Below are positions 12,801 to 25,579 of a stretch of DNA of 64,000 nt, piece by piece. Made by a program: the position numbers and the translations under genes. The stretch spans positions 2,108,001 to 2,172,000 of the forward strand of contig JAZARR010000146.1 in assembly GCA_037389465.1 (NCBI GenBank), written 5' to 3'. The notes below the pieces were generated by a model. The model searched no databases. It had not been told where the DNA came from and saw nothing but the letters and a program-made list of their open reading frames with translations. This DNA comes from Baylisascaris procyonis (lineage: Eukaryota; Nematoda; Chromadorea; Rhabditida; Ascarididae). The stretch's first letter is position 1. Each line of letters begins with the position of its first letter.

Positions 12801-14252
12801 TTAAAACGCTTCTCGTGAAATTTATTGCTTTTGAATTTCCCATAGAACTTATGCCGGTCAGAAAAAGTATGTTATGCTGAACACGACGGTGGACTCTCGA
12901 TGGAGATAATAGACTCTGTAAACCGGCTTGTTTTCAAGCCACTTCGTCGAAAGGTTACACGAGTTTTCATAAAACATCACACTGGTTACTCACCGTCCTG
13001 CAAAATATACCTACTAAAATATGCTTTTACATTTTGCGTAAGTATATGTTCAAAATTTTTCCCCAAAGAATAATTTCACATGAACGTACCGTTCAAAATC
13101 GATTGCCAAACGATGTTCTTCAGGCCTGCAATGGAGATAATGACGCCGATCGTGGACCAATTTTGGGAGACTGGTATCGCGGAGATAACTATGCTCACGA
13201 TATAATTACAGTGAGTGTCAATGTTTTTTGCTTTAGGTTTGCAATCGTAACTACATCATCTCTCATCGGCAAATTTTCGAAGATTGGTGTTGAAGAGATA
13301 GCTATGTTCACGACGTAATTGTGGTGAATACAGGAAAAGGTTAGCTAAGGAGCTAACCTCACGATGTAATTGTGGTGAATATAGGAAAAGCTTAGCTGAA
13401 GCGTTTTGTTTATTCACACAAAAAATGCTTCTATAGTTTCACAATGTCTATTTTTCTTTTTAACTGAAATTTACGAGTGGATTCAAACCAAACAGCTAAT
13501 TCAAATTCAAAAAACATTTCAGGATCTGTGGAATTGGGTCTCAGGATGGATCGATTGGAATTTCTGCCTCGACTTACAAGGTGGTCCAAACTGGGTGCAG
13601 AACTTTGTCGATTCGCCTATTATAGTGAATGCAACAGCAGGGGAATTCTATAAACAGCCAATGTTCTATGTCATGGGACATTTCAGGTTAGATTTTGAAA
13701 ATTTTCAGTCGTTGCGATACCAAGAGACTATTGCACAATTCCTGTGACTGTTGAATAAATGAATATTTACTGTTAATATTGATTCATTCACTGGGTGTGA
13801 GTTAACGCAGTATTACATTAGCTCAGAAACTAAAGGGCTAAACGAGTCGCGCTTACCACACTGCATCTGTCCAGTCATTATTTTCCAGAATTCATATACC
13901 TGACAGTATTTTGTGTGAGCCGTGAAACCGGTCATGAATCCATCCCATAATGAAAGTGGGTTAAATCTCCTCTTGTAACTTTTGGAGGCAATATATGAGA
14001 TTCGTCCCCTTCAAACTTTTATTCGCAATAATATGTTCCTTCTGTCATAAAACTCGAGAAACGGCTCCTGTTCACCTTTCCGGAATCAGCAGATTCTGTC
14101 GTGTACTGTCGGTAGTAATCGAGCGCAGTTACTCTCGGAGTTTAGTTTAAACAAAATACATTAGTTTTATGCGCTTTTGTAAATTAGGTTTGCATAGCAA
14201 GCACATCAATTTCAATGCGACGAGGTCACTCTCCATAGCTGCGCAGTTATGC

Positions 14253-14378
14253 CGATGACCAGTTTGTGACGAACTCAGCAGTGGGCTCGTCAGCATTAGG
14301 CATCTAATCCATTCTCTGAACCGCCGGCGGAACCAGGCGCTAACGGCATTCGAAACTGATGCCTAGAGATTATATAAA
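14253..14378. repeat. GC-rich inverted-repeat element in gba intron (copy B)
   Basis: Same element as at 4620-4745, with the arms TAGGCATC at 14297-14304 and GATGCCTA at 14358-14365. Downstream, around 14410-14470, it carries an insertion variant shared with copy C but not with copy A. Confidence 0.55.
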
Positions 14379-15418
14379 CTAACCGCTTTACGAAGTGATA
14401 GCGGAGAAGGAATTTCCTTTTTTTATCCCAGAGTTCCTGCCCCGATGAAATCGCCTTTAGAGGGGGATTTATCCTGGCTTCCCTTCCCGGCCTTTTTATC
14501 GAAAGTCTCCACTCTGAAGCACCGCTCCCTGAAGGTTCCAACTTCTCTCCTTTCCCTCCGCTCCTTGCACCACAGAGTGTCATGATATAAGTGTTTACTG
14601 TGTGCCAGTCTGTAATTCGGTAGGTGACACACCGTGACCAAATCTAAACTTCCAAAACTTAGTGAATATGATGCGCACATAAACTGACTATCCGTCTCGT
14701 AATCGGAGTCGATTTATCCATACTTGGATGGGGTTATAAGCATTTAATATCGTCAGTTGAACTATGAAGGCATTATCTTGGATATTCAGTATTTTTTGAT
14801 AATTGATGGAAGTGGTCAATCAGTTACGTTGGCATGCTTCTACACTTGTTTTGATTAATCAAAACCAAATTCAAATATATGTTGGGGAAATCATGTCGTT
14901 GAGATAACACAAGATCACATCAGTGTGACTAGATTTGCGTTCTTCACGAAAAATATCAGTTATTGTTTCGCGTAAGAAGATTTGTGTGGTGACCGTTGGC
15001 GACAACTTTAGTAAATTTATTCGTCCGGATTCATGGCGTGTCGGTATGACGATATCGAATGGAGGTGCTACGCTTGAAGGTGTGGCCATAACGACACCCT
15101 CTCGGCAACGTGTTCTTGTGCTCAACAATAGAGATGACCATCAAGCATATGAGCTGTCAATTGAGGATGCTGCCATCGATCGAATGGCCATTCGTTTAAC
15201 ACTCGAACCAAGAACCATCGCCACTATCGTTTGGAATAATGATCCCAGCAATAGACAAAGCGAACTCTGAATGCAAATTGTTAGAAAGCATAGTGGAATA
15301 GAATTAAAACTGATTACGTTACTCAAATTCGAGGTGATAACTGTGAGGTTCGTAACCGAACAGGCCCAAATGTCACATATAAATTTTGAATGGGCTTATT
15401 ACTGTCTTATAGCATCGT

Positions 15419-15424
15419 AATAAA
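15419..15424 (+). promoter_or_regulatory. Likely polyadenylation signal of gba copy B
   Basis: AATAAA about 150 bases downstream of the copy B stop codon, at the same place as in copy A. Confidence 0.55.
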
Positions 15425-16284
15425 AGACTAAAGCAGAAGTTGAAGCTCTGTTGTTCATAAAAGCCATATGTTGGTTTTTGCGCACCGTAATGAGAAAAGT
15501 TTCGGATTCTTAAGAGCAAACAGCACTTGGTAGCTACTTGTAGTGGAAGAATTAACCAAAATCAGAATTTTAACGAGTGAATTTCGTTAAGACAGTTGTT
15601 CTCAATACGAAAGAAACAACTGTGATGTGATAAACAAATTTATTCGAGCGTTGGACTGACTCAGACACAAGTACTAGCATGATGGAAATACGACAAAAGC
15701 AAGAGAAATTGTCCGCTTCGTTATGGAAAGGGCAACAAAGCATGAAGAGGGGATACCAGTCCTGTGCGGAAAGTCACAAGCATTCGAATATGCACAGTTG
15801 GTACCGTACATAGAAGCTCATCATCAATGTGTGGTATATGAGAGGCTTGTTTTGTGCGTATAGATGGAGTGCGTAGCGGATGCGCATGCGGATACGTGAA
15901 ACCCGCTAGTAGAAGAGGGCGAGGCCATGAGCGAAAAGATGAGCGAGTGCTTAGAAATATTTTCTGCGAATAGCTTCAAGTCTTCAAGCTTGGCTGCTGC
16001 CAAAACTCGGTGGAAGTTGCGCAAATCACGTCTGCCTTACGAGTCATGGCCCTAATGAAACTGGTTGGCGAAAAACTTTGTTGTTGTGCGCATATTCAAC
16101 AAGAAGAACTAGTATGACGCTGAGCATATTTATCTGAGGTGAGTGCAGATCTGAGTCAGCTGATGTCACAAGAATAGGCAACTACTGATTTTTCATTTTC
16201 TGCGGCAGCAGCAATGTGTACCTCACACTGATTATCGATTTCCTTTGAGAACGATCACTGAAGCCAGCTAGCGCAGTGCTGAAA

Positions 16285-19200
16285 ATGATGATGAAGGAGT
16301 TTGCTGCTCTGCTTACTTGTTTTCTGTTCGGCGGAATAGGTATGAGGTTTACTTTGAAAACTCTGTGATTTGTAACTTTTTTGTGTAAAATATTTTCTAT
16401 TCTTGGAAAAAATATCTTCGAAATGTTATGCCTTGAAAGTTGTCATACAATTATAGGGCCACACAAGTCATATCTTTTCTGAAACGATATAACGTTGACT
16501 TTAGAGCTAAAAAATAAGAATTGTTATTCTTTGAAGATCAGAATTTATGGGAAATTCATTCAAACGAATCTGCACCAGAGAAACTCGAAATTTACTGCAA
16601 AAGAGCTTAAAAAATTGCTGCAAACGCCGGCGATCAGCAGCAAAAGTTGTGGCAATAACTAATCTCAGAGCATAAATTCCAGATGAATATTTTGTTTTAG
16701 AAGGAACTTCCTTCTGCAGTTATAATGGAATGAACGAAAGAAATGTGAAAGATAGTCATAGGATTTCAGAGAGAGGATGCAAATGTGTTCGCTTATTTTT
16801 AACTTCTTAATAAATAGCTCACCATATGAATATTCCTCCCTGTTGTGGAGCAAGGGTTTCCGATTGAAGCAAGTATTGATGACCAAGTATTGATGATTGA
16901 TCAGTCTTGTGGAGCAAGTTGTGGAGCAAGAGAGCAAGTATTGATCAGTCTTGCTTTCGCGCTGAGGAGATTATAAAATGTGAATAAAGCTTTCTTAACG
17001 CAAAGCATCTCGTCGTTGCGATTACGATCTATCATGATCAGTAATCATACGAAGAGGTGGTATGTACTGATGATTGATGAAGTTGATGAACCAAGAAAGG
17101 TTCGCGCATATCAGTCTTCTCAGAAGCTAGAGGGACCACTTGTTCTGCTTCTTTTTTTTTATAATTTTGTGGAAGATAGGTGCGAGAATTTTATCTGAAA
17201 TTCTCTATCAGTAATCGGATGCTCGGAAAGCCCATTCCGAAATCAAAACTTTTAAAAGATTTTATGGATTCTGCTTATGTAATCAGGGAATGACAGAAAG
17301 CGTATAATGAAGCACCTTCACGGGCACGCTTTACCACTCGTTTGATGAACATATTGTTCGGAACTTAACTAATCGAGGTGAAATTAATAAGTTTGAGGTG
17401 AATCCAGTAAAAATTACAATCATTTGAGGATTGCGTTGTTGACTTCGTACTTAACATTAACTGACTGCACATCTTTTTATTGTTAAAATAAACGAAATGT
17501 GTGATCTTTGTTCTTTAAGATTCGATAAATCGAGCATGTGTGCCGAGAATTTACGGCAATAATGACAAAAATATAGTCTGCGTCTGCAACGCGACCTATT
17601 GCGACGACTTCCCTGAACTGGGCGAACTTAAACCTCTTACGGCAGTTATTTATCAGTCATCATTAAGCGGGAAACGGTTCGAAAGAAGTACAGTAAATTT
17701 CAAATCATATGACGACAAGCCCAAAGGTAAGCGTATATAATACCACTGTTCCATAGAACTAGTGTGAAATTTTCAACGCGGTCGGAAATTTAGGAGCACT
17801 ACGCAAAATGCCCCCAAAAAATGACACTAGGGATTTTGTTACACTGAAAACTCTTGTGCTTTCTCAGATTATACTTCTGGAAGAATACTGACTCTATTCC
17901 TTTCGAACACGAAAGCAACAGAGTCACTTTCACTTTGTAACCCTGAAGGTTTTCAGAAATATTTCGAGAGAAAATTTGCACAAATGAAGAAATTGTCTTT
18001 AGTTGTGTAAATTCTGTCACGTAAGAAGTTGTAAAGTTGTGTAAAAACAGCAAAAAGAAATGACCAGTAAATGCGTTCTACTTCAGCAGAGTTCATTGGT
18101 GAGGCATCTTTGCATTTCACTTCACCGACTAATGATAATTGAATTTCTCGGTTCTAAGCAATTGTGTGCAATAAACGACAGTCGAGAATGAGTTAAATTT
18201 TTTTCTGAAGTGAATGATTTCGATGAGATGAACTCCTTTTACGTGGAACATGGTCAAAGAATGGAAGGAAATGGCATTAGGTCTGTGAGTTTACTCTCAA
18301 CGTAATTTGGACATTGTTTCGCGAGATTCGTCGGTATCGCAGTAGGCTATACGAGGAAAAAGGGTTGTCTGCAGATATGCCAAATGAATTTTCACCCTCC
18401 TTTACAAGCAGTCGAAGAAAGCCACAATGGAAGTGAAGGAATGAAAACAAGAACGCAATAACCTTGTCAGACATCCATTTGGTGATGAAGCTATGTTATC
18501 AAGCTTCGCATTTCAGGCGTGGGAACGGTGAGTGTTAAAGTGAATGGCCAGGTGCGCTATCAGTCAATAATCGGCTTCGGTGGAGCGTTCACAGATGCGG
18601 CTGGTATCAACGTGAACTCTCTGCCATCGGGAGCTGCTGAAGAATTGCTGCAGAGCTACTTTGGTAAACATGGTAAGGTGCTGAAAAATTCTCCTTGCAT
18701 TTGAAATTACGGAACCAACGCAGATTCAAGATGCTGCTGTAGCTGAAGGTCTTGTGTTACCTATATACCACCGGGTATGCTCATGTGGCGAAGTTTTCAG
18801 ATCAATATGTACTTTGGTCCAGAGAAATTTGATGTAATCGCGCATGCCACCAAATAATCAATCGACCAAAATCCTTGGATGTTAGCAAATCTGCCATAGG
18901 CTTGGTTTGGAGGAGCGAAATGACCATCTGAGTTTCGGCCAGATAAATTTTTTTCACAGTATTTTATAACTGCTTGCCATTCGAGTGATTAAGTGAATAT
19001 ATTCCAGGACTGCAATACTCGGCTGGTCGAATTCCTATAGCGAGCTGTGATTTTTCGACGCATGAATATTCCTATGACGATGTTCCCGATGACTTCGCGT
19101 TGCAGCATTTCAATCTAACGATCGAAGATAGCGAGCTAAAAGTGAGCAGACTTTTTTATCTTGATGTGCAGCCATGATACAATCGATCAATGCAAAGATT

Positions 19201-19510
19201 TGACTTGCATCGAATGCTTCTAAGATGGACTTATTTGTCATTGCAGTGAGGAAATACAGTTCTCAACAATCGTCACTATAGTTGTTTTTTCAGATTCCAT
19301 ATATTCGCCGAGCACTTCGTCTTACAAATGGAGATCTAAAGCTGTTCGCAAGTCCCTGGTCGGCACCCGCGTGGATGAAAACAAATGGTCGTATGAAGGG
19401 TGGTGGTAAGCTGAAAGGTGATGAAGATGGCCCATATCACGTTACTTGGGCTAACTACTTTCTTAGGTAATCAGCTGCAAATATGTATGTCGTATGGAAA
19501 TAGATCTATA

Positions 19511-19589
<79 letters not shown>

Positions 19590-22500
19590 AAGTGTGTTCT
19601 CATTTCTTTTCAGGTTTCTAGAAGCATATGACTTCCTTGGCATAAAGCTTTGGGGGATTACAGTACAAAATGAGCCATCGAGTGGTTCGATCCCCGATTA
19701 TTCGTGGCAAACGATGTTCTTCAGCAGCGAGTCAGAAAGGTCGATTATTTATCGTAGTTGATTTTTTCCAGTTGTTGTCGAGGGATGAGGATATTGATAG
19801 AGGTCATCGCTGCACCTTCCTATTGCTGTCTGCCCATACCTATTAATGCACGAAGTAGAAATAACAGGCTCCAACAAGCAGGATAAACTGGTGTTAATTA
19901 ACCTATCTACTTGAGAAGTTAGCGTCATAGCAAAGATCTCAAGTTCAGCGAGAGGTTGTAGAAGGAAGCAGTGGTCGCCATTCTTCCACGTCACGTTGCT
20001 CTTCACCACTACCTTAGCAGTCAATGAAAACAAGGCGTTATACTTTTAAAGAACTCTTTGTTGAAAGTTCAACCTCTGTGGATGTGTTGCCGATAAGAGA
20101 TCATTTACTATGTTCCAATCGCTAATCTCGTCACCGAAATAATCGACTCAGTGCCAGTGGAAATTTTATATGGTAATTGTGCTCCGTAGCTTCGATACTA
20201 CTCCTTTTTGCTGTTCACAACGTAAAAAGGAAGAGTAACAGAATTGGGGAACGCTTGAAAAATTACGGGATACATATATTGCAAGGAAAGCATCATCATA
20301 AGGTTTCAGAACCGTGGATGGAAGCTACGTAATAACTATCCCATTGAGAAATCATTTTTGAAGGAACTTCGTCAAAAATCACCTCGGACCAATATTGAAG
20401 AACTCAACAGTTGGGAGAGATGTCGCCTTGATGATAATGGATGATCAGAGGTACTTCCTACCGCACTGGGCTGACGTCGTAAGCTCTCTAATATTGAACA
20501 CCTATAGTACCTAACTACGGTCATTTGCGACAGACGACTGTTGCAACTGTCCTTAGCTGTTGCTGATGACACATCCTTGTACTTTTTCGAATCGCACTAG
20601 ATATAAGCTTAAACTGCTCCGAGGCTACCCGAAAGATTGAAAGATTAATGAAGAAGATTGTCATTGGGAGATTATAATGCCCAGGCTCCAAGAAGAGAAG
20701 GAAAGGGCATAAGATTCCATCATTTATGAAAGTTGGCGAATAAAAGACCATAAAGGGAAGAGCCCGCTTTGTGATCGATCTATTTCATTCATCGCGCTCT
20801 GCAGAAGTTTATTTCACAGTCAGATTTCTGGTTGGCATTGTCTATTTCGAAGGGCATTATTGATCGAACGGAGTACTGCCCACACAGTTTCTACTCACAC
20901 AGTTTCAAAATGAGTACTGTCCATTGAGGGTTTCATTTGGCAACATTATTATTCGTTTTTACTCCTAACGGTTTCTTGAAAATGGTGCGTTGATGTTACA
21001 CTAATCATCGAACATTCTTTACAAGCTTCTTGCTTTGCGCAAGCATGAGATTTGCTTTGAAATAACAGCGAAAAGACTGATAGCCTGGGGGAGGGGGTTT
21101 TGTCGATCACTGTTCATGCAAATTCACATTGCAAGTTTTTTAATAATTTCTCCCATGAGAACTTCCATTAAAAAAAAGGTTTAGAAGAATATCTGGAAGT
21201 AAATTTGCTTTAAAGTGTTATAAGCGCATCTTCAGAGTTGATTGGATTTTTGCAAATGATATATCCACGCCGATTAGAGGAAAAATGTTTACAGTGTATT
21301 GAAAGATCAATATTGGCTATGAGAGATATAGAATTTTTATCATTTGAAAATTTTCTCATTGTATAGTATTTAGCACTTCTCGTTCTTGCTCTATGCCGTA
21401 ATTTTTTTCATTTTTCATCCCAATATGTCTTGATTGATATATGCACAAGAGGACACACGTCTGTGAGCTCAAGACTCCTTTAGTACGTTTCTAGCCGGAG
21501 GGCAATACTGAGGTAATAAACATTGCAGGTATTGGCAGATGAGGAAGCAGAAAAGTATGTCTCAGGAATTGCAGTCCACTGGTATGGGGACTACTCAGTC
21601 GTTCCGGCGTGGATACTTTCCAAAACGCATCAGCGACATCCGGGAAAGTTCATTCTTGCTACAGAAGTGCGTTTTCTTCGAGAAAGCAACTGAATATTTT
21701 AACCTGAGCGATGTTGGAAGTTATAATCCCATAAAATTGATACTCGTCAGTAAAGGCAAACTCTTTGAACACGGCGGTGCGCTCTCGATAGAGATATTAG
21801 ACTCTTCCAACCTGCTTATTTTCAAGCGACTCCAGCCGCCGAGGGGCCAGCAGTTCTCATAAAACCTCGTACTCACTATGCTGAAAAACACGCACGCTAA
21901 TGTTCTTTTATTTTCACAAGCGTTTTTTTAAAGTCTATTTTTACAAAGGTGCCCTTTTAGATGTATGCAAATGTCAATTGTTTTTGTTTCAGGCCTGCAA
22001 TGGTAAAGATATCATCTCTCACTGGCCAATTTTGGGAGACTGGTACCGAGGAGATAGCTATGCTCACGATATAATTATGGTAAACTTGAGAGAAGAGCTC
22101 CTGTATGATACTTTGTTTATTCTCACAAAAAATGCTTCTAGAACTTCATAATGCCTCTTTTCTTTTTCAACTGAATATTAAGAGCGAATTCAAATTATGC
22201 AACTCATTTAAGTTCAACAAAAATATTTCAGGATCTGTCGAATTGGGTCTCAGGATGGATCGATTGGAATTTCTGCCTCGACTTACAAGGTGGTCCAAAC
22301 TGGGTTCAGAACTTTGTCGATTCGCCTATTATAGTGAATGCAACAGCAGGGGAATTCTATAAACAGCCAATGTTCTATGTCATGGGACATTTCAGGTTAG
22401 GTTTTGAAAATTTTCAGTCGTTGCGATATCAAGAGACTATTGCACAATTCCTGTGACTGTTGAACAAATGAATATTTACTGTTAATATTGGATTCATTCA

Positions 22501-23940
22501 CTGAGTCTGAGTTAACGCAATATTACAGTAGCTCAGAAACTAAAGGGCTAAACGAGTCGCGCTTACCACACTGCATCTGTCCAGTCATTATTTTCCAGAA
22601 TTTATATACCTGACAGAATTTTGCGTGAGCCGTGAAACCGGTCATAAATCCATCCCATAATGAAAGTGGGTTAAATCTCCTCTTGTCAAACTTTTATTCG
22701 CAATAATATGTTCCTTCTGTCATAAAACTCGAGAAACGGCTTCTGTTCACCTTTCCGGAATCAGCAGATTCTGTCGTGTACTGTCGGTAGTAATCGAGCG
22801 CAGTTACTCTCGGAGTTTAGTTTAAACAAAATACATTAATTTTACACATTAGTTTTTGTAAATTAGGTTTACATAGCAAGCACATCAATTTCAATGCGAG
22901 CCGATGACCAGTTTGTGACGAACTCAGCAGTGGGCTCGTCAGCATTAGGCATCTAATCCATTCTCTGAACCGCCGGCGGAACCAGGCGCTAACGGCATTC
23001 GAAACTGATGCCTAGAGATTATATAAACTAACCGCTTTACGAAGTGATAGCGGAGAAGGAATTTCCTTTTTTTATCCCAGAGTTCCTGCCCCGATGAAAT
23101 CGCCTTTAGAGGGGGATTTATCCTGGCTTCCCTTCCCGGCCTTTTTATCGAAAGTCTCCACTCTGAAGCACCGCTCCCTGAAGGTTCCAACTTCTCTCCT
23201 TTCCCTCCGCTCCTTGCACCACAGAGTGTCATGATATAAGTGTTTACTGTGTGCCAGTCTGTAATTCGGTAGGTGACACACCGTGACCAAATCTAAACTT
23301 CCAAAACTTAGTGAATATGATGCGCACATAAACTGACTATCCGTCTCGTAATCGGAGTCGATTTATCCATACTTGGATGGGGTTATAAGCATTTAATATC
23401 GTCAGTTGAACTATGAAGGCATTATCTTGGATATTCAGTATTTTTTGATAATTGATGGAAGTGGTCAATCAGTTACGTTGGCATGCTTCTACACTTGTTT
23501 TGATTAATCAAAATCAAATTCAAATATATGTTGGGGAAATCATGTCGTTGAGGTAACACAAGATCACATTAGTGTGACTAGATTTCCGTTTTTCACGAAA
23601 AATATCAGTTATTGTTTCGCGTAAGAAGATTTGTGTGGTGACCGTTGGCGACAACTTTAGTAAATTTATTCGTCCGGATTCATGGCGTGTCGGTATGACG
23701 ATATCGAATGGAGGTGCTACGCTTGAAGGTGTGGCCATAACGACACCCTCTCGGCAACGTGTTCTTGTGCTCAACAATAGAGATGACCATCAAGCATATG
23801 AGCTGTCAATTGAGGATGCTGCCATCGATCGAATGGCCATTCGTTTAACACTCGAACCAAGAACCATCGCCACTATTGTTTGGAATAAAGAAATAGCCCG
23901 CGATAAAAATCGGAAATTTCGAATGAAAACTGTAAGATAG
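16285..23940 (+). CDS. gba: Glucosylceramidase (GH30), gba copy C, intact
   Basis: Eleven exons: 16285-16339, 17520-17726, 18517-18672, 19008-19141, 19294-19466, 19614-19739, 20364-20478, 21529-21666, 21993-22079, 22232-22395 and 23661-23940 (TAG). They sum to 1,635 bases, 544 residues, close to human GBA (536). Residues 1-18 form a hydrophobic signal peptide. Cys25, Cys39, Cys41 and Cys46 match the two N-terminal disulfides of GBA. The TIM-barrel segments [22 protein letters not shown] and [14 protein letters not shown] follow. Acid/base Glu262 is in TVQNEPSSG and nucleophile Glu368 in FILATEACNG. The beta-domain closes the protein. It therefore should be an active, secreted or lysosomal glucosylceramidase. 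The last residues ([18 protein letters not shown]) differ completely from copy A because identity to A and B ends inside the last exon. The putative promoter and exons 1-2 are nearly identical to those of copy B; the middle is diverged. The 1-kb gap after copy B (15271-16284) repeats the A-B spacer. Confidence 0.96.
16841..16954. repeat. Short imperfect repeats in intron 1 of gba copy C
   Basis: Duplicate of the patch at 7199-7312, carried along in the 7.5-kb block. Confidence 0.7.
19506..19587. repeat. (AT)n microsatellite in intron 5 of gba copy C
   Basis: About 80 bases of AT ending only about 26 bases before the 3' splice site of the catalytic exon. It is homologous in position to the tracts in copies A and B. 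Confidence 0.97.
22903..23027. repeat. GC-rich inverted-repeat element in gba intron (copy C)
   Basis: Third copy of the element, with arms at 22946-22953 and 23007-23014. About 30 bases just upstream of it are deleted relative to copies A and B. Confidence 0.55.
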
Positions 23941-24400
23941 TGTCATGGAATGAAACTGAAACTGATTAAATAACTCAGATTTGCGGTGCAAGCATTGCTT
24001 CATCACCTTCATACATCATCGTAGCGAAACGTACAGCATAAGTTGAAGCAATGTTGTGGAAAAAAAGGAATTTTTTGGCTTTCATGTTTTGTAGTGAGGA
24101 AATCTTTCAGATTCTTAAGAGCTAATCGGCAGTTGGCGGTCACTTATGGTGAAAGAATTGCTCGATGTAAAAATTCTGAGGCGTAAAGTCTTTAAAAATA
24201 AGTATGTCCATTATGACAAACTTAGGTTGCTGTGAAGTTGCAAGTGAATAGAGGTGCTAGAAAACTTTATTCGGGGGTTGGCCTAATTTGGTAGTATGAG
24301 CATAACCGGGCGATGATGAAAATAAGAGAGGAGAGGGTTGTCTGCCCTGTGAACGAGGGGCATAACAAAGGATGGAAGATGCTAGCCTTGTGTGAACGGT
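23941..24400. other. Decayed copy of the gba spacer
   Basis: Downstream of copy C the sequence aligns loosely with the spacers after copies A and B, for example around GATTCTTAAGAGC and TTTATTCG. It has many substitutions and indels, and similarity fades near 24400. It marks the right end of the tandem array. No gene is seen in it. Confidence 0.6.
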
Positions 24401-24689
24401 ATTTGATGTCATGACCTCATGGTGAAGTAACTAAAGAGCAATCCATAAAGGTCTGATGCCATGCATACGCCAGCCTTGTGTAATCGAAGCAAAGAGCAAT
24501 ACTATGATACGAAACGTTGCTATGAAGCTATATGAAACTGCATACTTTGCACGTGTAATTTCAAGCAGCAATTACACTTGGACTTGTTCTGAGAAGCCAC
24601 GGAAACATGTAAAGGAAATTTTATTTCTTTGCCAATGAGAGCGGCGAGTTTATATTATGATGGGAAGCTTGACATTGAAAAGAAATTTA

Positions 24690-24790
24690 GATCTAATGGC
24701 TGCCACAAGAAAATAAAACATAAGATAGTGATTATTACCACTGATCTAATGGCTAAAACATAAGATAGTGCTTATGGTGACTTTACCACT
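24690..24790. repeat. Direct repeat, two units
   Basis: GATCTAATGGCT followed by AAAACATAAGATAGTG and a TTACCACTGAT stretch occurs twice about 53 bases apart, the first unit with a short insertion. Confidence 0.7.
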
Positions 24791-25502
24791 GATAAGGTGT
24801 ATGTGACGAACTTCACGTCATTAGTGTGGCATTATGTAGTCCTAAAAGAAAAAATGAACTGAGTTATTGGGCTGGCTCTAATCAGCCTACCACTTATTGA
24901 TCAATCTAGTGATGGTGGTCATTTTATTTATTGAGAGTGAACCCCATCGCAACAAATCTTTTACACTAATAGTCCGCGAATATATCCTTAGTTCAAAAGT
25001 TGTCTTATATAGCTACTACTATCTAACTATAACTATTTGTAAACATTAACTTGAGTCATAGCTGTATGTTGCCTATATTTATATGTTCATCATGCGAGTT
25101 GCTTTCATATGTGCTCCCATATTAAAGCTATATTTTCTGATAGAATCACGCGCTTCAAGTTCTCATTTGTTGCTTTGCTACCATATGCATCTTGCCGTTT
25201 ATTTCAGCTTTCTTCATTCTTGCAAGTTGAATAAAGCTTCTACCATCAACTGTGCCTTACCCAGCGTTAAAACGTCGTAATGGGAGGAAAGAGATTGAAA
25301 AGGAATGTAAGGGAGCAACTCGGACTGCAACCCTGTACGTGCGAGTTAGCTAATTGGGCCACTAACTTCATACAGCTGTCCCACGCATTTCCGAAAGCTG
25401 TAGAAGGCAAGTAGAGCATCCTTAAATACTGAAGTATGGATTTGGCATGGGTTCTCCTGGCAACCGTGCAACGCACCATAGAAGTGGTGTGATTGTTTGC
25501 GC

Positions 25503-25579
25503 GGTGTGTGCGTGTGTGTGTGTGTGTGTGCGTGTGTGTGTATACGCGTATACATGTGCGTATGTGTGTATGTGTGTGT
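25503..25579. repeat. (GT)n microsatellite, interrupted
   Basis: GT dinucleotides with scattered GC, TA and CA variants. Open frames reading through it on both strands are simple-repeat artefacts (Cys/Val or His/Thr strings). Confidence 0.95.

Larger units (their letters stand above)
6643..15270 (+). pseudogene. gba: Glucosylceramidase gba copy B, catalytic exon broken
   Basis: Exons: 6643-6697 (signal peptide [18 protein letters not shown]), 7878-8084 (CVCNATYCD, the N-terminal disulfide motif), 8812-8967 ([11 protein letters not shown]), 9272-9405 ([11 protein letters not shown]), 9558-9730 ([14 protein letters not shown]), a broken exon 9909-10036, then 10646-10760, 11858-11995 (nucleophile Glu 11993-11995), 13124-13210, 13523-13686 and 15012-15270. 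The broken exon is 128 bases against 126 in copies A and C. It frameshifts after GTAGAAGCATAT, reaches a TAA within ten codons, and has lost the NEP context of the acid/base Glu. All other exons are open with matching phases. The 5' half resembles copy C and the 3' half is almost copy A, so B looks chimeric. The exon lies just after a long AT tract, so sequencing error is a real alternative to pseudogenisation. A possible spliced-leader acceptor (GCGCAG, ending 6634) is just upstream of the start. The 1-kb gap after copy A holds nothing else that I recognise. Confidence 0.8.
10287..17771. repeat. Near-identical tandem block, copy 2
   Basis: Second copy of 654-8129, displaced by 9,631-9,642 bases, the growth in offset being due to small indels. 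It carries the 3' half of copy B, the spacer and exons 1-2 of copy C. After 17771 similarity to the corresponding part of copy B drops to a clearly diverged level. Confidence 0.93.
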
